DNA of 64,000 bases from Trogon surrucura (lineage: Eukaryota > Chordata > Aves > Trogoniformes > Trogonidae), in contig CM036619.1 of the NCBI GenBank assembly GCA_020746105.1, forward strand, positions 52,994,635 to 53,058,634, read 5' to 3'. The notes below the pieces were generated by a model, which ran no database searches, had not been told where the DNA came from, and saw nothing but the letters and a program-made list of their open reading frames with translations. The position numbers were made by a program, and so were the translations under genes. Of the stretch, positions 22,676 through 33,907 are shown piece by piece (the stretch's first letter is position 1; the number at the start of each line of letters is the position of its first letter).

Positions 22676-23781
22676 CATTGAGAAGTCCCATAACTGTGAA
22701 TAGATATATACCCAGTCCACCTCAAATTTTATGTAATTTTTCTGCCTACTGTGTTTTGTCTTGAAACCTCCTAATTTTAGCTGAGTTCAGTCCTCTGCAG
22801 CTTCAGAGATCTTTTCTTTGTTTCATTTGTACTGGAAAAAATCACAGCATCCCAGGAAAACACCTTACATAGCTGATCGTGAATTTAGTGCCTGTAGATA
22901 AGCTCTTGCTGTGTCAGGGCCTCTGGTTTAATAATAACCCTGTCATTCTATTCTATAAATTTTCTGATTTGATAGGGGCTTTGCTGATTAATGTTGTCAG
23001 AAAGGGATGTGCTGAAAAACACCTTCTGATGCATTGCACGAAAGAGTCAATCTAACAGATGTACAAGATCAGTTTATTGTCATGTTCTTTTAACAGGAAA
23101 AGTCAAGACTTTGGGCTAAATCAATGGTGCAATTTGTTTAATGTGAAGTTTGATTTTGCTTGAGTCAGACCTCACTGGTCTTTTCTTTCTCTCAGGCATG
23201 CTAATAAGTTTCTTTTTAAGTTTCTGATTTCCTTTATTTTTTTTTCCTAGATTTGCTTCTCCTGCTGTGAGTTATTTGAAGAATATTTATTCATAAAGTA
23301 GGTTCTTTCCTGCTTGGACTGAATGAAAATACCTTGTGGATTCTCCTGACTTTTTCAGAAATATTTTGATCCTAATACTTTATGTCCAGCAAAAGTCTCA
23401 GAACCACCGAGTAGGTGCATTTGCTTTGATAAAACTTCTAAACCTTGTGTTATGAAATATGGAAATGCTCTGGAGTACAGCCGGAAAACATAAAGATACG
23501 TTAGATTTAATATGCAAGAATGAAATCTGCAAAAACAATATTACATCCTTGAAGAAAATAGAGCTTTATCTGGAAACATCACATTCTAATAGTCTTGCAT
23601 ACAGATAAAAGAGATGTCTATGATAATTTGCATTGATTTCCTGAGTATTAGGAAATGATGTATGTAGTTATATATTCTGGAATGAAAACCGTGGCGCTCA
23701 CATTTTTTCTTTTTGTAACTGTGGCTTGATTATCCCTGGTACTGCTTACAACATGCTGGAAAGGGCTCTTCATGGTCTGTA
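22676..23781. other. Unannotated AT-rich DNA
   Basis: No gene or repeat recognised between the CR1 tail and LTR-D. The segment 22676-22760 could be badly decayed CR1 but I cannot align it. Confidence 0.45.
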
Positions 23782-24212
23782 ATGTTTTGTGTTGTGAGTT
23801 GTGCATAGGCACTGGCAGAGGGGGCGGGGAGCTGTTGGGTCACCTCTGTGAGGGGAGGCTGGGGCTGCCCTAGGCTGGACACGGCCAGTTCCAGAGACTC
23901 CAGCTGACACCTCACAGGGCATGGCTGACTCCCCCAGCCAAAACGGTGGCACCTCAGGGCCTTCTTCTGTTGCTGTTTTTCATTACAGAACTCTGTTTAA
24001 ACTGGCAATAAATGAAATTAATTCTCCCCAAGCTGAGACTGTTTTGCCCATGACAGTAACAAGCAAATGACCTCACTGTCTTTATTTTGACCCATGAGTC
24101 TTTTAGCCTCATTTTTCCCTGCTGTTCTGCTGAGGAGAGAGACTGCATGAGCAGCACATCCTTGGGAATTTGTCTTCCCTGGGCTTGAGCAAAGGGCAGA
24201 CACCACCCTTCA
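23782..24212 (+). mobile_element. Solo LTR-D, old shortened relative of LTR-A
   Basis: The start TGTTTTGTGTTGTGAGTTG (from 23783) and the following GGGCGGGGAGCTG track the opening of LTR-A. AATAAA at 24007-24012 with the downstream CTGTTTTGCCC...GTAACAAGCAAATGA tracks the LTR-A segment after its poly(A) signal. The end near 24212 is followed by CTGTA, which also stands at 23777-23781 with one extra A before the LTR start, so a 5-bp target duplication is probable. At 431 bp it is far shorter than LTR-A: the TATA-like box and the hairpin-bearing middle are missing, by deletion or because it is a different subfamily. Confidence 0.75.
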
Positions 24213-24698
24213 CTGTAGTTCATGTTTGTGGGAGCACAAAGTTGTTCTTTCCTCAGTATTACATCACTACCTGCATGAGGCGGTAAGTCCACATTTCTGT
24301 GTTCTCTTTGTCTTGAGGAGTATTTTACAGATTTTTCTCCTGCAGGTCATGGCTTCTTCCTGAACTGAAGACCTCCTTTCTCTGTCTGCTTTTCAGGCCA
24401 CAGAGCCAACTGTAGTACCCACACAGGATCCCTCTTGCTTAAAAAAGTATTCAGTTTGTCCATACAGTTTTTGGAGTCTCATTGACTCCCCTTAGACATC
24501 ATGGCTGTATGAGCTATTATTAAGACGACAGGTTCTTTACTCTGCATCCAAACTTGGCCTCTCAATCTTGAGATTTGGCATTTGTTTTTACCTCAGTCCC
24601 TTGGCTGGAACAACCATAAAACCTGATGGGCCATCACTGCAACCCATGGATGGCAGAATGGGGGTACATTGTACCTGACCTAACCACAGTTCACAGCA
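24213..24698. other. Unannotated spacer between LTR-D and CR1
   Basis: About 490 bp of unique sequence; no gene or repeat seen. Confidence 0.45.
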
Positions 24699-25540
24699 TC
24701 ACAGAATCACAGAATGTCAAGAGATGGAAGGGACCTCAGAAGACCATCTAGTCCAACCCCCCTCCCAGAGCAGGATCACTTACAGTAGGTCACACAGGCA
24801 CGCGTTCAGGTGGGTTTTGAATGTCTCCGGAGAAGGAGACTCCACAACCTCCCTGGGCAGCCTGTGCCAGGGCTCTGTCACCCTCACAGTGAAAAAGCTT
24901 TTCCTAATATTTTTGTGGAACCTCCTATGCTCCAGCTTGTGCCCATTGTCCCTTGTCCCATCATTAAACATCCCTGAGAAGAGTCTGCCCTCCTGACGCT
25001 CTTTACATATTTATAAACATGAATGAGCTCACCCCTCAGTCTTCTCCAAGCTAAAGAGACCCAGCTCCTTCAGCCTTTCCTCATAAGGGAGATGTTCCAC
25101 TCCCTTCATCATCTTTGTGGCTCTGAGCTGAACTCTTTCAACCAGTTCCCTATTCTGCTTGAACTGAGAGGCCCAGAATTGGACACGATATTCCAGATGT
25201 GACCTCACCAGGGCAGAGTAGAGGGGCAGGAGAATGTCTCTTGACTACTGGCCATCCCCCTTCTAATATACTCCAGGATGCCATTGGCCTTCTTGGTCAT
25301 GAGGGCACATTGCTGACTCATGATCATCCTGATGCCCACCAGGACCCCCAGGTCCCTTTCCCATATGCTGCTCTCCAACAGGTCAGTCCCCAACCTATAC
25401 TGGTAGTTGGGGTTGTTCTTTCCCAGGTGCAGACTCTACACTTGCCCGTGTTGTTATTTCATAAAAATTATCCCTGCCCAAGTTTCCAGCCTGTCTAGGT
25501 CTAACACACCCCAAAGCTTTTTACTGATCTCCTCAGCGCT
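24699..25540 (-). mobile_element. CR1 LINE, 5'-truncated, decayed ORF2
   Basis: Minus-strand CR1 of about 840 bp. The left end carries TCACAGAATCACAGAATG, the complement of two ATTCTGTG octamers. The ORF2 C-terminus is open from 24971 down to 24780, with motifs [32 protein letters not shown] and a CLCDLL end. Further upstream the frame is broken by stops and indels, although the segment 25205-25393 still reads DLLESS...ERDLGVLV...CALMTKKANGIL in another frame. The copy runs out near 25540, just downstream of where the FADD reverse-transcriptase motif would lie. It shares a subfamily with the CR1s at 22514 and 44818. Confidence 0.92.
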
Positions 25541-28500
25541 TGTTGGTTGTGTTTAATTCAGCAAGAAGTAATGGATCTGTGGTGAGAAATGGTGTCAAGG
25601 ACCACTGTCCATGTGATGCACTTTTTGAGGGTTTTCCTTTTGGCTTACTCTAGCTTGGTACTGCAGCTCGAATGTTTGTTTGTGGCTGGGGTACATTAGG
25701 TACCTTCCTGGAGGGCACCTCTGGGGGTACCTCACCTCAAAGGAATCTAGTTCATTTGCTCTGCTGCTGCGTCACTGCATGGAGAGAAGTGATCTTTGAG
25801 CAATTCCTGGCTTGAACTAAAAAACTGATGCAAATGCACCGTAGGCTGTACATGAACAAGTCCTCTAAGTTGTGGTAATGAGATTTTGGTTTTATCGTGT
25901 ATGCAGCTATGACTCAGTGATGCTTTTATTTTGTGTGTCCTACTTTTACTTCTCTGATACTCATCCTCACAGTTAAGAAGGCTGTATTTATTTGCTACTC
26001 AGAGACAATGAGGGCTGAATAGGAAAGTACATGTTTTCTTAATTTTTGTTCACTTTTTAAAGCCTGAAAATAGTCGAGTTCTTGTTCTGTGTGGAGGAAA
26101 ACAAAAAATGCTTAACAACCAAATAGAAATTAGCAAGAAGTATCACAAAAAGTACTTTGTTACACTGGCAAAATTCCCTCTGTAAAAACATCGTCCTTCC
26201 AAATATTTGATGTGATCTGGCCAGTTTTAAGTATTGTCACAGGTTGATAAAGTTTTGAGCAGAGGACAGGTGGTATATGGGGAAAAAGATGGGGATTATC
26301 TACTATTCTATGGATTTACTTTTTAAAAAGGGATCTTCTCTTTCTGTAGCTAACAAACATTTCCAAAACAACATTTCTTTCTAGAGGTTTCACTCCTTCA
26401 GAGCCATTTTTTATATTTAGAAATCAACTCTTCCCTCTCTAAAACCATGCTTGGATTTTGTATCTTATGTCCTGGATATACTGCCATACACTGAAAGCTG
26501 CCTAACGTGTTTGGAAGTAAGGTCGGCAGCATCTTTGTCAGCCCCATGGAGCTCTGTCATCCTCCAGTAAATCTAGCAGTAAGGTGAGTTTGCAGGACTT
26601 AGATGCTTCTCTTCAGCCTGCTGTGCTGGGCGTCTGTCACAGGGCCCATTAATGGCAAGACGTTGACACTGTCATTTTTCACAAAGTTGTAGGTGTGATA
26701 TGAGCCAAAAGTAGATGAAAAGACAAATTAACTCATGCAGCATGAAGCACTCTGCCCATGAACAGCCTTCTCTGTCTAGACAGAGGCAAAACTGGAGCAA
26801 TATTTCCAAAAAGTACTCATCATTCAAATTTCTAAAAGCAGTAATTTTGAAGTGTGGTTGCATAATATTTGTGCAATGTTGTGTTAAGAGAAGGGCTCAT
26901 CACAGACCTGAGACCTCCGTTTGGAAAAATAATGGTATTGCATGTTTGATTAATGCTCTTCTCTGATACTGATCAACGGCAGCACAGTAGGAGAAGCGTG
27001 GGCTTCCTCAATCTGCCAACAAGAAGGTCTTTCAATCTTGCCAAGAAAACTGCTATTGTTTGTGCCCAGGCCCCAGTCTCGCAAGCTGTTCTGTGAGGGT
27101 GGACCTCAGCACTTCACAGAGTCCTGGTGACTTTGTTGACTACAGCAGAATGGAGAATTCCACAGCAGGAACATGATAAATCCCCAATTACTTGGAAAAT
27201 GGGCTTCAGATCTCTCTGAAGAGCAGCTCATCTCACTTGTATACAAACGGAGTTATTGCTACAGGAACTGGATTTGATGCTCTTTTAAAAAAGGCATCTC
27301 TAAAGAGTTAGAGTATCTGCTTGGTAAGTGTTTGCATTGTAAGCTGAAATTCAAGGAAGGATGTGATGGAAAGAGGAAATTCTTAGCAGATTCTGCTGTG
27401 TCAGAATCACACAGTATATGTGTCCTTCTTGATAGGCAAAGCTCTTTCTTGTCTAATGGCTATAATGAAAGCTTTTACTGTTAAATGAAAATAAAATGAG
27501 TTAATGGGTACCCAGTGCCTTGTTCTAGTTAAAATGTGCATCAATTTACAATGACCACTGCTTTGGGATTCTAGCATGAGTTTTATTTTAGGCGAAGTAT
27601 AGAGAGTAGTTTGAAATTCAGCTTTAAAAGTGCCTAATCTGCTCTTCTGTAAGCTTATTTATAGTTTATTTCATTTACTTATAACTTTACTTCACTTTAG
27701 CAAGTCACATTGAATTTTTTCATGAGAGACGATTGCTTCTTAAGGAGATTTAGACATTCAGAGAATGGCATTAAATGAAAAATGAATAATTTAAATTTTT
27801 AAAATTTGTTCCTTTATGATGTGAAACAGCAGATTTTTCCCAAGGACTATACCTATGACCAAGTGACTTTTACTACTCCCATGAATATCCACTAAGGTAC
27901 AAAGGATATATAATCCTTAGCTAGAAGAGGGAAGATTTAATTTTAAGTGTGTTATTTTAAAACTAAATACAATGCTGATTTCCAGACCTTCAACTGTTTC
28001 TAAGTTCCTAATTCTCCTTATTATTACATTTTGTGCAACACAGAAGTGCACGGGATATTCTATGATACATGTAAGCAATCACAGGGATGAATTCACCTTT
28101 CTAGCTTGGTACAGTTTTCAGCAGGAATAGATTTGAGGGAATTTATTCTCAACCATTTTTAAACCACAGTGCAGTATATTGCCATTAATATGCCGTCAGC
28201 ACTATTTACACGTAAAATAGTGCACTTTTAGGAATTCTGTTTTTTTGTAGGAAAAATGTGTGGATAGCTTCTCTGTTACGTGCTGAAGCCTCTTAGCATG
28301 TAAAATAACTGTCTACAAATGATGACTGTTCTTTTCTCAGCTGAGCCAAGTTGTCTATATCCTGCTCTGGTCTCTACTTGGATCGGACACATTTGCCAAA
28401 AGCTGCAGCTTATATTTGTAGAGAAATCATTTGCAAACGTACAAATGAGCTCAAATAAAGATTTACAATGGTTCATTCTAATTTGGGTCCATATCCATAG

Positions 28501-31500
28501 ACAGTGGAGGTTGTCATGGAGCTGACCCTTTAGAGACTTTTTGATGGGAAAAATACCAAGCTGATTGTTTATACTTGAATTTATGGCAATGCATGAGCAT
28601 GTAGGTACATTTGCACTCTGTGGTCATTTTTCCCTGCAAAAAAGGTGCTGTCAAGTATGCTATAAATCTCTGAAGAGTCTTTGTTCAAATGCAATAAAAA
28701 GATCTTTTTCACTTTGACCTTAAGAAAATATTCATATTAGCTAAGAAATGGTTCTCTACTAACAAACTTATTTAGCTAAATTATTTATTTAAATCTGGGA
28801 AATTAGGCTTATTTCTCTGATTAAATTATACATGAACTATCATATTCATTAGTCTACCAATTATGTGGTTGGCTGACACATTATCTAACAATGTATTAGA
28901 TGATTGCTATCCATCAGTGGATCAATACATTATTTACAATATGGGATTTTTTTTTGAATTATTTAGCCATAATTTTTAGCAATTATGTTGTTCAGTGAAG
29001 TCATAGGACAATTTACGCTAAATGATGTTTGACTGATTGTGTTGTGATGTCAAGACTGCTTTGCACAGCAAATTTAAGAACTAGTGTTCTTAAATGCTTG
29101 GTCTGCATTTTTTTTTGTTATCCTTTTCCTCCTCGGTTCATAAGACATACTTACATTTATGTTTATGCTTCTGTATATTTCCACATGAGAAAAGAACAAT
29201 ACAGTTCCATGTCAAGAAAACAGGCAGTTCAATGAAGGTCTCAAGATGTTATGCATGTCTCCTTTCTGTGTTCCAGGACACACCCCCTTGGCTTCTTCTA
29301 ATTGGAAGAAAATTAGCTGCCAGTTAAAACCCAACTGAGAAGACTCTACCAAACAAATTACATCTGCCAGATATCTTGGGATGGCCTTTTGACTTACCAT
29401 GGAGATTAGACGTTGACTCTTCTGACAGTTCAGAGGGGAAAAATGACAGTGTCAGAAGATCACGCTTCTTTCACTTTTGAAGAAGTATCTCTTTTTAGCC
29501 TCCAAAAAAGCTCTTACATAGTTTGATCCTTTCTCCTGTGTATACTTGGCACTGGGGAGTCTAGTGAATCCGTCACAAGCTGCCAAGGATCACTAAAAGA
29601 GGTGGTGGTGTGTGGTTCTGAGAGGACGAAGATTTCCTGCCCTCCATAGCTCCCATCACCTGGCAGCTGGAGGCCTTTGGGCAACCCTACCACTCATGGG
29701 GAATCCCACTTGAGGATGAGAGACATTTCATTGCCTTGCTGCTCTGAAACAACTCCTCAACTCCAACATTTTGCAAGGAACTCCTCACTCTAGATTTCTA
29801 CCTATTAATTTAAATATGCACAGATAGTTACCATCCTCTAAATTTTTTTTTACTGGAATTTTCCCCAAAGGTGTTAAATAAGAATTTACCTTGGCCTTTA
29901 TTTAAGATTCAGCTAAACCCATTTGTGCTCTGGGCATTAAGACGTAAGAGACTAAAAATCCATGCCAAGGTCTGTGAGGTTGGATCAGGAGACAAGACAA
30001 TTGACAGAAACTGCCCTCAGGATTTGCGATTTACACTGCCGGGGCTCTTCAGAAGCTGTTTTCACCAGTTCATCATTTGTTCTAAGGAGTATGATTAATT
30101 TACAGATAGATATTTCTCAACCCTTAAACCTCTATCCTGGAACTCTTTAGGTTCTTCTTACCTTCTGTCTCCTGAGCCTTGGGGCATCCAGATGTACTCA
30201 GCCCTCTCTTGGACTCCACTGAAATTCGGCTCTGTAATCTCTATCCTGATGGTCAGCCCTGCAGACTCCAGTTTCCTGCCAGTCTCTGAGAAACTATTAC
30301 CTTTCCGTAGCAATTTTCAGTAAATTCAGCCATGGCTGGCTACCTGCTTACGCTTTTCCCTCTGGAAGCCAAGCCAGGGAGACTGGCAGTTTACCATCAC
30401 AAAGCTCTTGCCAAATCCATGGTGCTTCTGACTTTGTTAGCAGTGATAACAGGAAATTGGATTCAGTAACTCAGAAGTTCCCTGCCAGTGCTACATTTCA
30501 CATGAAATCTGCTAGAGAAAATTCAGACAAAAACCTGTTCCAAACATCTTCTGGTATTCCCATAATTGTTCATCTGCTTGTATTGGGATTATAACTTCCT
30601 TTTGAGTAACTGTTGTGAAAGGCAGCCAGCAATTTCAGGATAGCTTATGGCAGTCATTCAAATGGTTTGCAATTACCTCTAGGTATGTCTATAAATTTGA
30701 AAACAATAACAACTCAATTATCTTTTCAGCTCACTATAAGTAAGACCTCCGACTGGGCCAACAACATGCACAGAAAGGGGAATGCATTTTCCAACTGCTG
30801 TGGTTTCACAGACCTGATGGCTAACTCACAGTTATAAAATAAACTTGTGTGACCTTTTTTAGTTTTTTAAGGAGTGACCTATTAGAATTCCTTATTTAAT
30901 TTTTTTTTGTATTTTTATTTTTCATTTAGTCTCAGTCTTTTTGTAGTTAAAAATATTGATTCTAGTTTTGCAAAGAAGACAAAACAGTGGCAGCTTATTT
31001 TTATCCTTTGCTCAAATAGAATGAGACAGGAATGAATCACAAATCATTTAGTCGCTATATTAACTCAAGTTTGGGATGTAAAATTGTGCATTCCATTTTG
31101 CTGATTCTTTTACAAAGATCATTAAAACCAGTCCATTCCCTAATAAGCAACAAGGCCCTGCAGATGCCCAGGCTAAGTCTGTCATGGCTTGACATCCTTT
31201 TTCTCCATCAGTAGCAAGAGACAAAATGAAGAACCACCATCTGAACAACTGACCCACCCTCACCCACTGGCCCAGGAAACTCATTTAAGCCCAGGTCTTG
31301 GTGCCCGGTCCTTGTATGAACTACTTTGTATATGGGTATGTTCTGCCTGGCCTTGCTGACTTATCTTTCTTGCTTACTCTTGGACATACCCTTGCAAAAG
31401 GGGATGTGCTTGGTAGCAACTAGGGGCTCAATCAGGGTCTTTCCCTGGACCTGCTCTGTTTGCCTTGTTTTGCTGCTGGGGGACTGTGTTCTTGCAGGAG

Positions 31501-31954
31501 GGGACATTGTCTTACTCTGTCACCAGTGGCTCTTGTTTCACCTCCCCTTAGGAGCAGCTGCTTGTCCTGCTCCCTGACCTCCAGTGCATGGCAATCTTGT
31601 CACACATCCACCAGCTCTTGAACTGGGATCAGGCTTTTTCTATTTGGTTTCTCCTTCTATGGCAGTGTAATCATCTTTGTTGCCCTCTACATGTCTTGTC
31701 CGGGTTGTCTACATGTTCTTAAAGAACGAACAATTACTCCTATATGTCATGTCCGTCTATGTCTCTATGTCATGGATTTACACAGCACCAAAACCATGTT
31801 TTTACCTTTGCTCTCCACCTCTCCTAATAATTGATATCATCCAATTTCCCTATTGAGCACTAAGTCAATGTTTTCCGAGAACTGTCCAAAATGACTTCAA
31901 CAGCCTTCCTCAAGTGGTAATAGCCAGTTCAGAGTAGCTCATTGCTTTTATGCA
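25541..31954. other. About 6.4 kb of unannotated, mostly AT-rich DNA
   Basis: No exon, RNA gene or confident repeat. The part at about 28740-29010 is unusually AT-rich with many homeodomain-type cores and could be conserved non-coding DNA (inference only). The segment 31200-31800 is pyrimidine-rich, with TTAAGCCCAGGTCTTGGTG near its start; it faintly resembles an old LTR but has no boundaries that I can define. Confidence 0.4.
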
Positions 31955-32310
31955 CAGATTCTTTCTTCTTCTATGTGCATTGCTCTGTATTAATTGACAC
32001 TGAATTTAATTTGCCATTTTATTGCCAAGTCACTCAGTATCATGAGATCATTCTGTACATTGTGCTTGTTTTTGATCATCTGGAAAAAAAGTTGTTTCAT
32101 TTGGAAATGTAGTTCTTTCACTCTTCATGTCCTTTCTATTTATGAGCCCCTAAGAGAAGAGTTCCCAACACAGAACCTCAAAGGATCTAGCTGTAACTTC
32201 TCTCTGGCTAAAGCTGACATTCTAGTCCAGCTTTTGTCCTCCTAACTTCTAACTGGCTATCAACCTATGGGAGACCTTTCCTCTCATAACATGACATTTT
32301 AATACACTTA
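31955..32310 (-). mobile_element. Ancient CR1-like LINE, reverse-transcriptase fragment
   Basis: The minus strand matches the general order of an old amniote LINE reverse-transcriptase region. At about 31990-32037 it reads LSDLAIKWQIKFSVN, then a stop, then ...AMHI, the 'W..KWQMKFN..KC..MHIG' block downstream of the catalytic FADD motif. On the plus strand the later part (TTCCCAACACAGAACCTC, then TAACTGGCTATCAACC, then GAGACCTTTCCTCTCATAACATGAC) follows the order I recall for the antisense of that LINE upstream of its YLDFSK motif. The copy is riddled with stops and indels and is far older than the CR1s around it. The exact subfamily is not determinable by eye. Confidence 0.7.
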
Positions 32311-33727
32311 GGAAAAGGGATATTGTTAGGAGCTTTATTTGATAAGCTGTAAATATTCTGTTACTGGTAGCACCTTGGACACACAGTCTTCTTTCAAGAT
32401 TTCTGACAGATTTGTGGAGCATGAGGTTTCTTCTACAAAACTTGACTCTTTCTGGCTATCATATTTGTCCATGTGATCACTAATGCTAGTCTGTTAGTGT
32501 TTTTACCTCCTCAGTCCCAGAAGAGATGCAAGCAAAAGCAAATATTCAGCTCTTAGGTGCTGCTACCAGTGCAAGTTGGTTCTGCACCTGCATTTATTCT
32601 TGCCTATGAATCCTTTGTTATCAAGTCACCTGACCATACAATCTCAGCAGTACACTTGCCTTCACAGCACATTGCTTTGAAATGGGATTCTGTTTGTCTT
32701 CTCTTGCGGTGCACTGATGTAGTTCACTACCCTGGAGCAATGCTACCTGCCTGCCTCTAGTTCTGGGAGATGTCCATTATACAACTTTGTGTGATGTTCA
32801 AACACCAAGTAATTATGTAATTGAATAATCAAATCGTTTCCTTCCTAAACCTTTCCCACTCCTGTAGAATTGAATATGCTAACCCACTGCTGTGAATATC
32901 AGCTACCAATGCATGAGACGTTCAAGCTGGTGTATAGGGCTGTTCAGGAGCATGTGCAAATAAATTGCCTCAACAATAAAGAATAAAGAGAGCTCAAGTT
33001 TACCTCTTTTTCTATAAAATCCACTGTTTTCTCCTTGCATGACATAACTACTTAGTGTGCTGACTGCCTACTAATTGAGCTATTTAGTTGGAGAAATGAC
33101 TTCTTAGTAGCTCCTCTGTAATTATTTAGCTGATCAACAGAGGTAGCTTGTCTAGTCTTGAAGCTAGTGACAGTGGTATTGGTAGCATGAGAGAGTTACT
33201 GCCAGCTAAATTCTGACATTATCTCTGGCTGAGGCTCACGATTCATAGACCACCATCCATTTGAGTTTGTTTATCCATCTGCTGCATTTGTTCTCATTCA
33301 AACCTCTGAAATTATAAAAGCACCTTTAACCACATAATACTGATATCTCTAGAACTCTTTTTTTTTTTTTTTTTTTTTTTTCCTGGATTAGTCTGATCTA
33401 ACGCAAACACTACACAGGTAAGCAGCTTTTGGCTAAACTGCATTTCGTGTCAGTCTTATAATAGATCATTACTGGGTAAGCAGGGAGCTAGTTTAGCTTT
33501 AATGTTACCATTGTGATTATATATTTGTTTTTAAATTATAATCTGAATACAGTTAGGGTCCCTATTAGATGCTAACTCAACAAGTTCCAGCACTCACTAA
33601 AATCTGCCAACTAAACAGAAGAAAATGGAGAAGAACTGGAGAAACAATAGTACTTTGTTTTCTAATTTACAATTTCTTACTGATTTTTCTTGGAACTACA
33701 TGATAGATCCTTCTTAACTTAGATCTA
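32311..33727. other. Unannotated DNA with a T24 tract
   Basis: Contains a 24-base T run at 33358-33381. The block about 32296-32345 resembles 34992-35048 (see findings). No gene seen. Confidence 0.45.
33358..33381. repeat. T24 homopolymer
   Basis: Twenty-four uninterrupted T on the plus strand, the longest homopolymer in the window. No flanking duplication or recognisable retrocopy supports a poly-A tail of a minus-strand insertion. Confidence 0.9.
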
Positions 33728-33907
33728 CAGGCTGCCCAGAGAGGTTGTGGAGTCTCCTTCTCTAGAGACATTCAAGACCTGCCTGGACACGTTCCTGTGT
33801 AGCATAATCTAGGTGTTCCTGCTCTGGCAGGGGGATTGGACTTGATGATCTTTCGAGGTCCCTTCCAATCCCTAACATTCTATGATTCTATGATTCTATG
33901 ATTCTAT
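33728..33907 (+). mobile_element. CR1 LINE 3' tail, young subfamily
   Basis: A 180-bp plus-strand CR1 starting in the ORF2 C-terminus (ACAGGCTGCCCAGAGAGG) and ending in 3.9 copies of the octamer ATTCTATG (33877-33907). It matches 40570-40737 with only a handful of differences by direct comparison, so both come from one recent subfamily, marked by GTGTAGCATAATCTAGG where the group at 22514/24699/44818 has GTGACCTACTGTAGG. It is severely 5'-truncated and codes for nothing. Confidence 0.93.

Noticed and set aside
31200-31800. Pyrimidine-rich segment resembling an old LTR
   Set aside because: No TG...CA ends, target duplication or paired TATA and poly(A) signals could be fixed.
33358-33381. T24 as the poly-A tail of a minus-strand retrocopy
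   Set aside because: No recognisable gene sequence to the right and no flanking duplication found.
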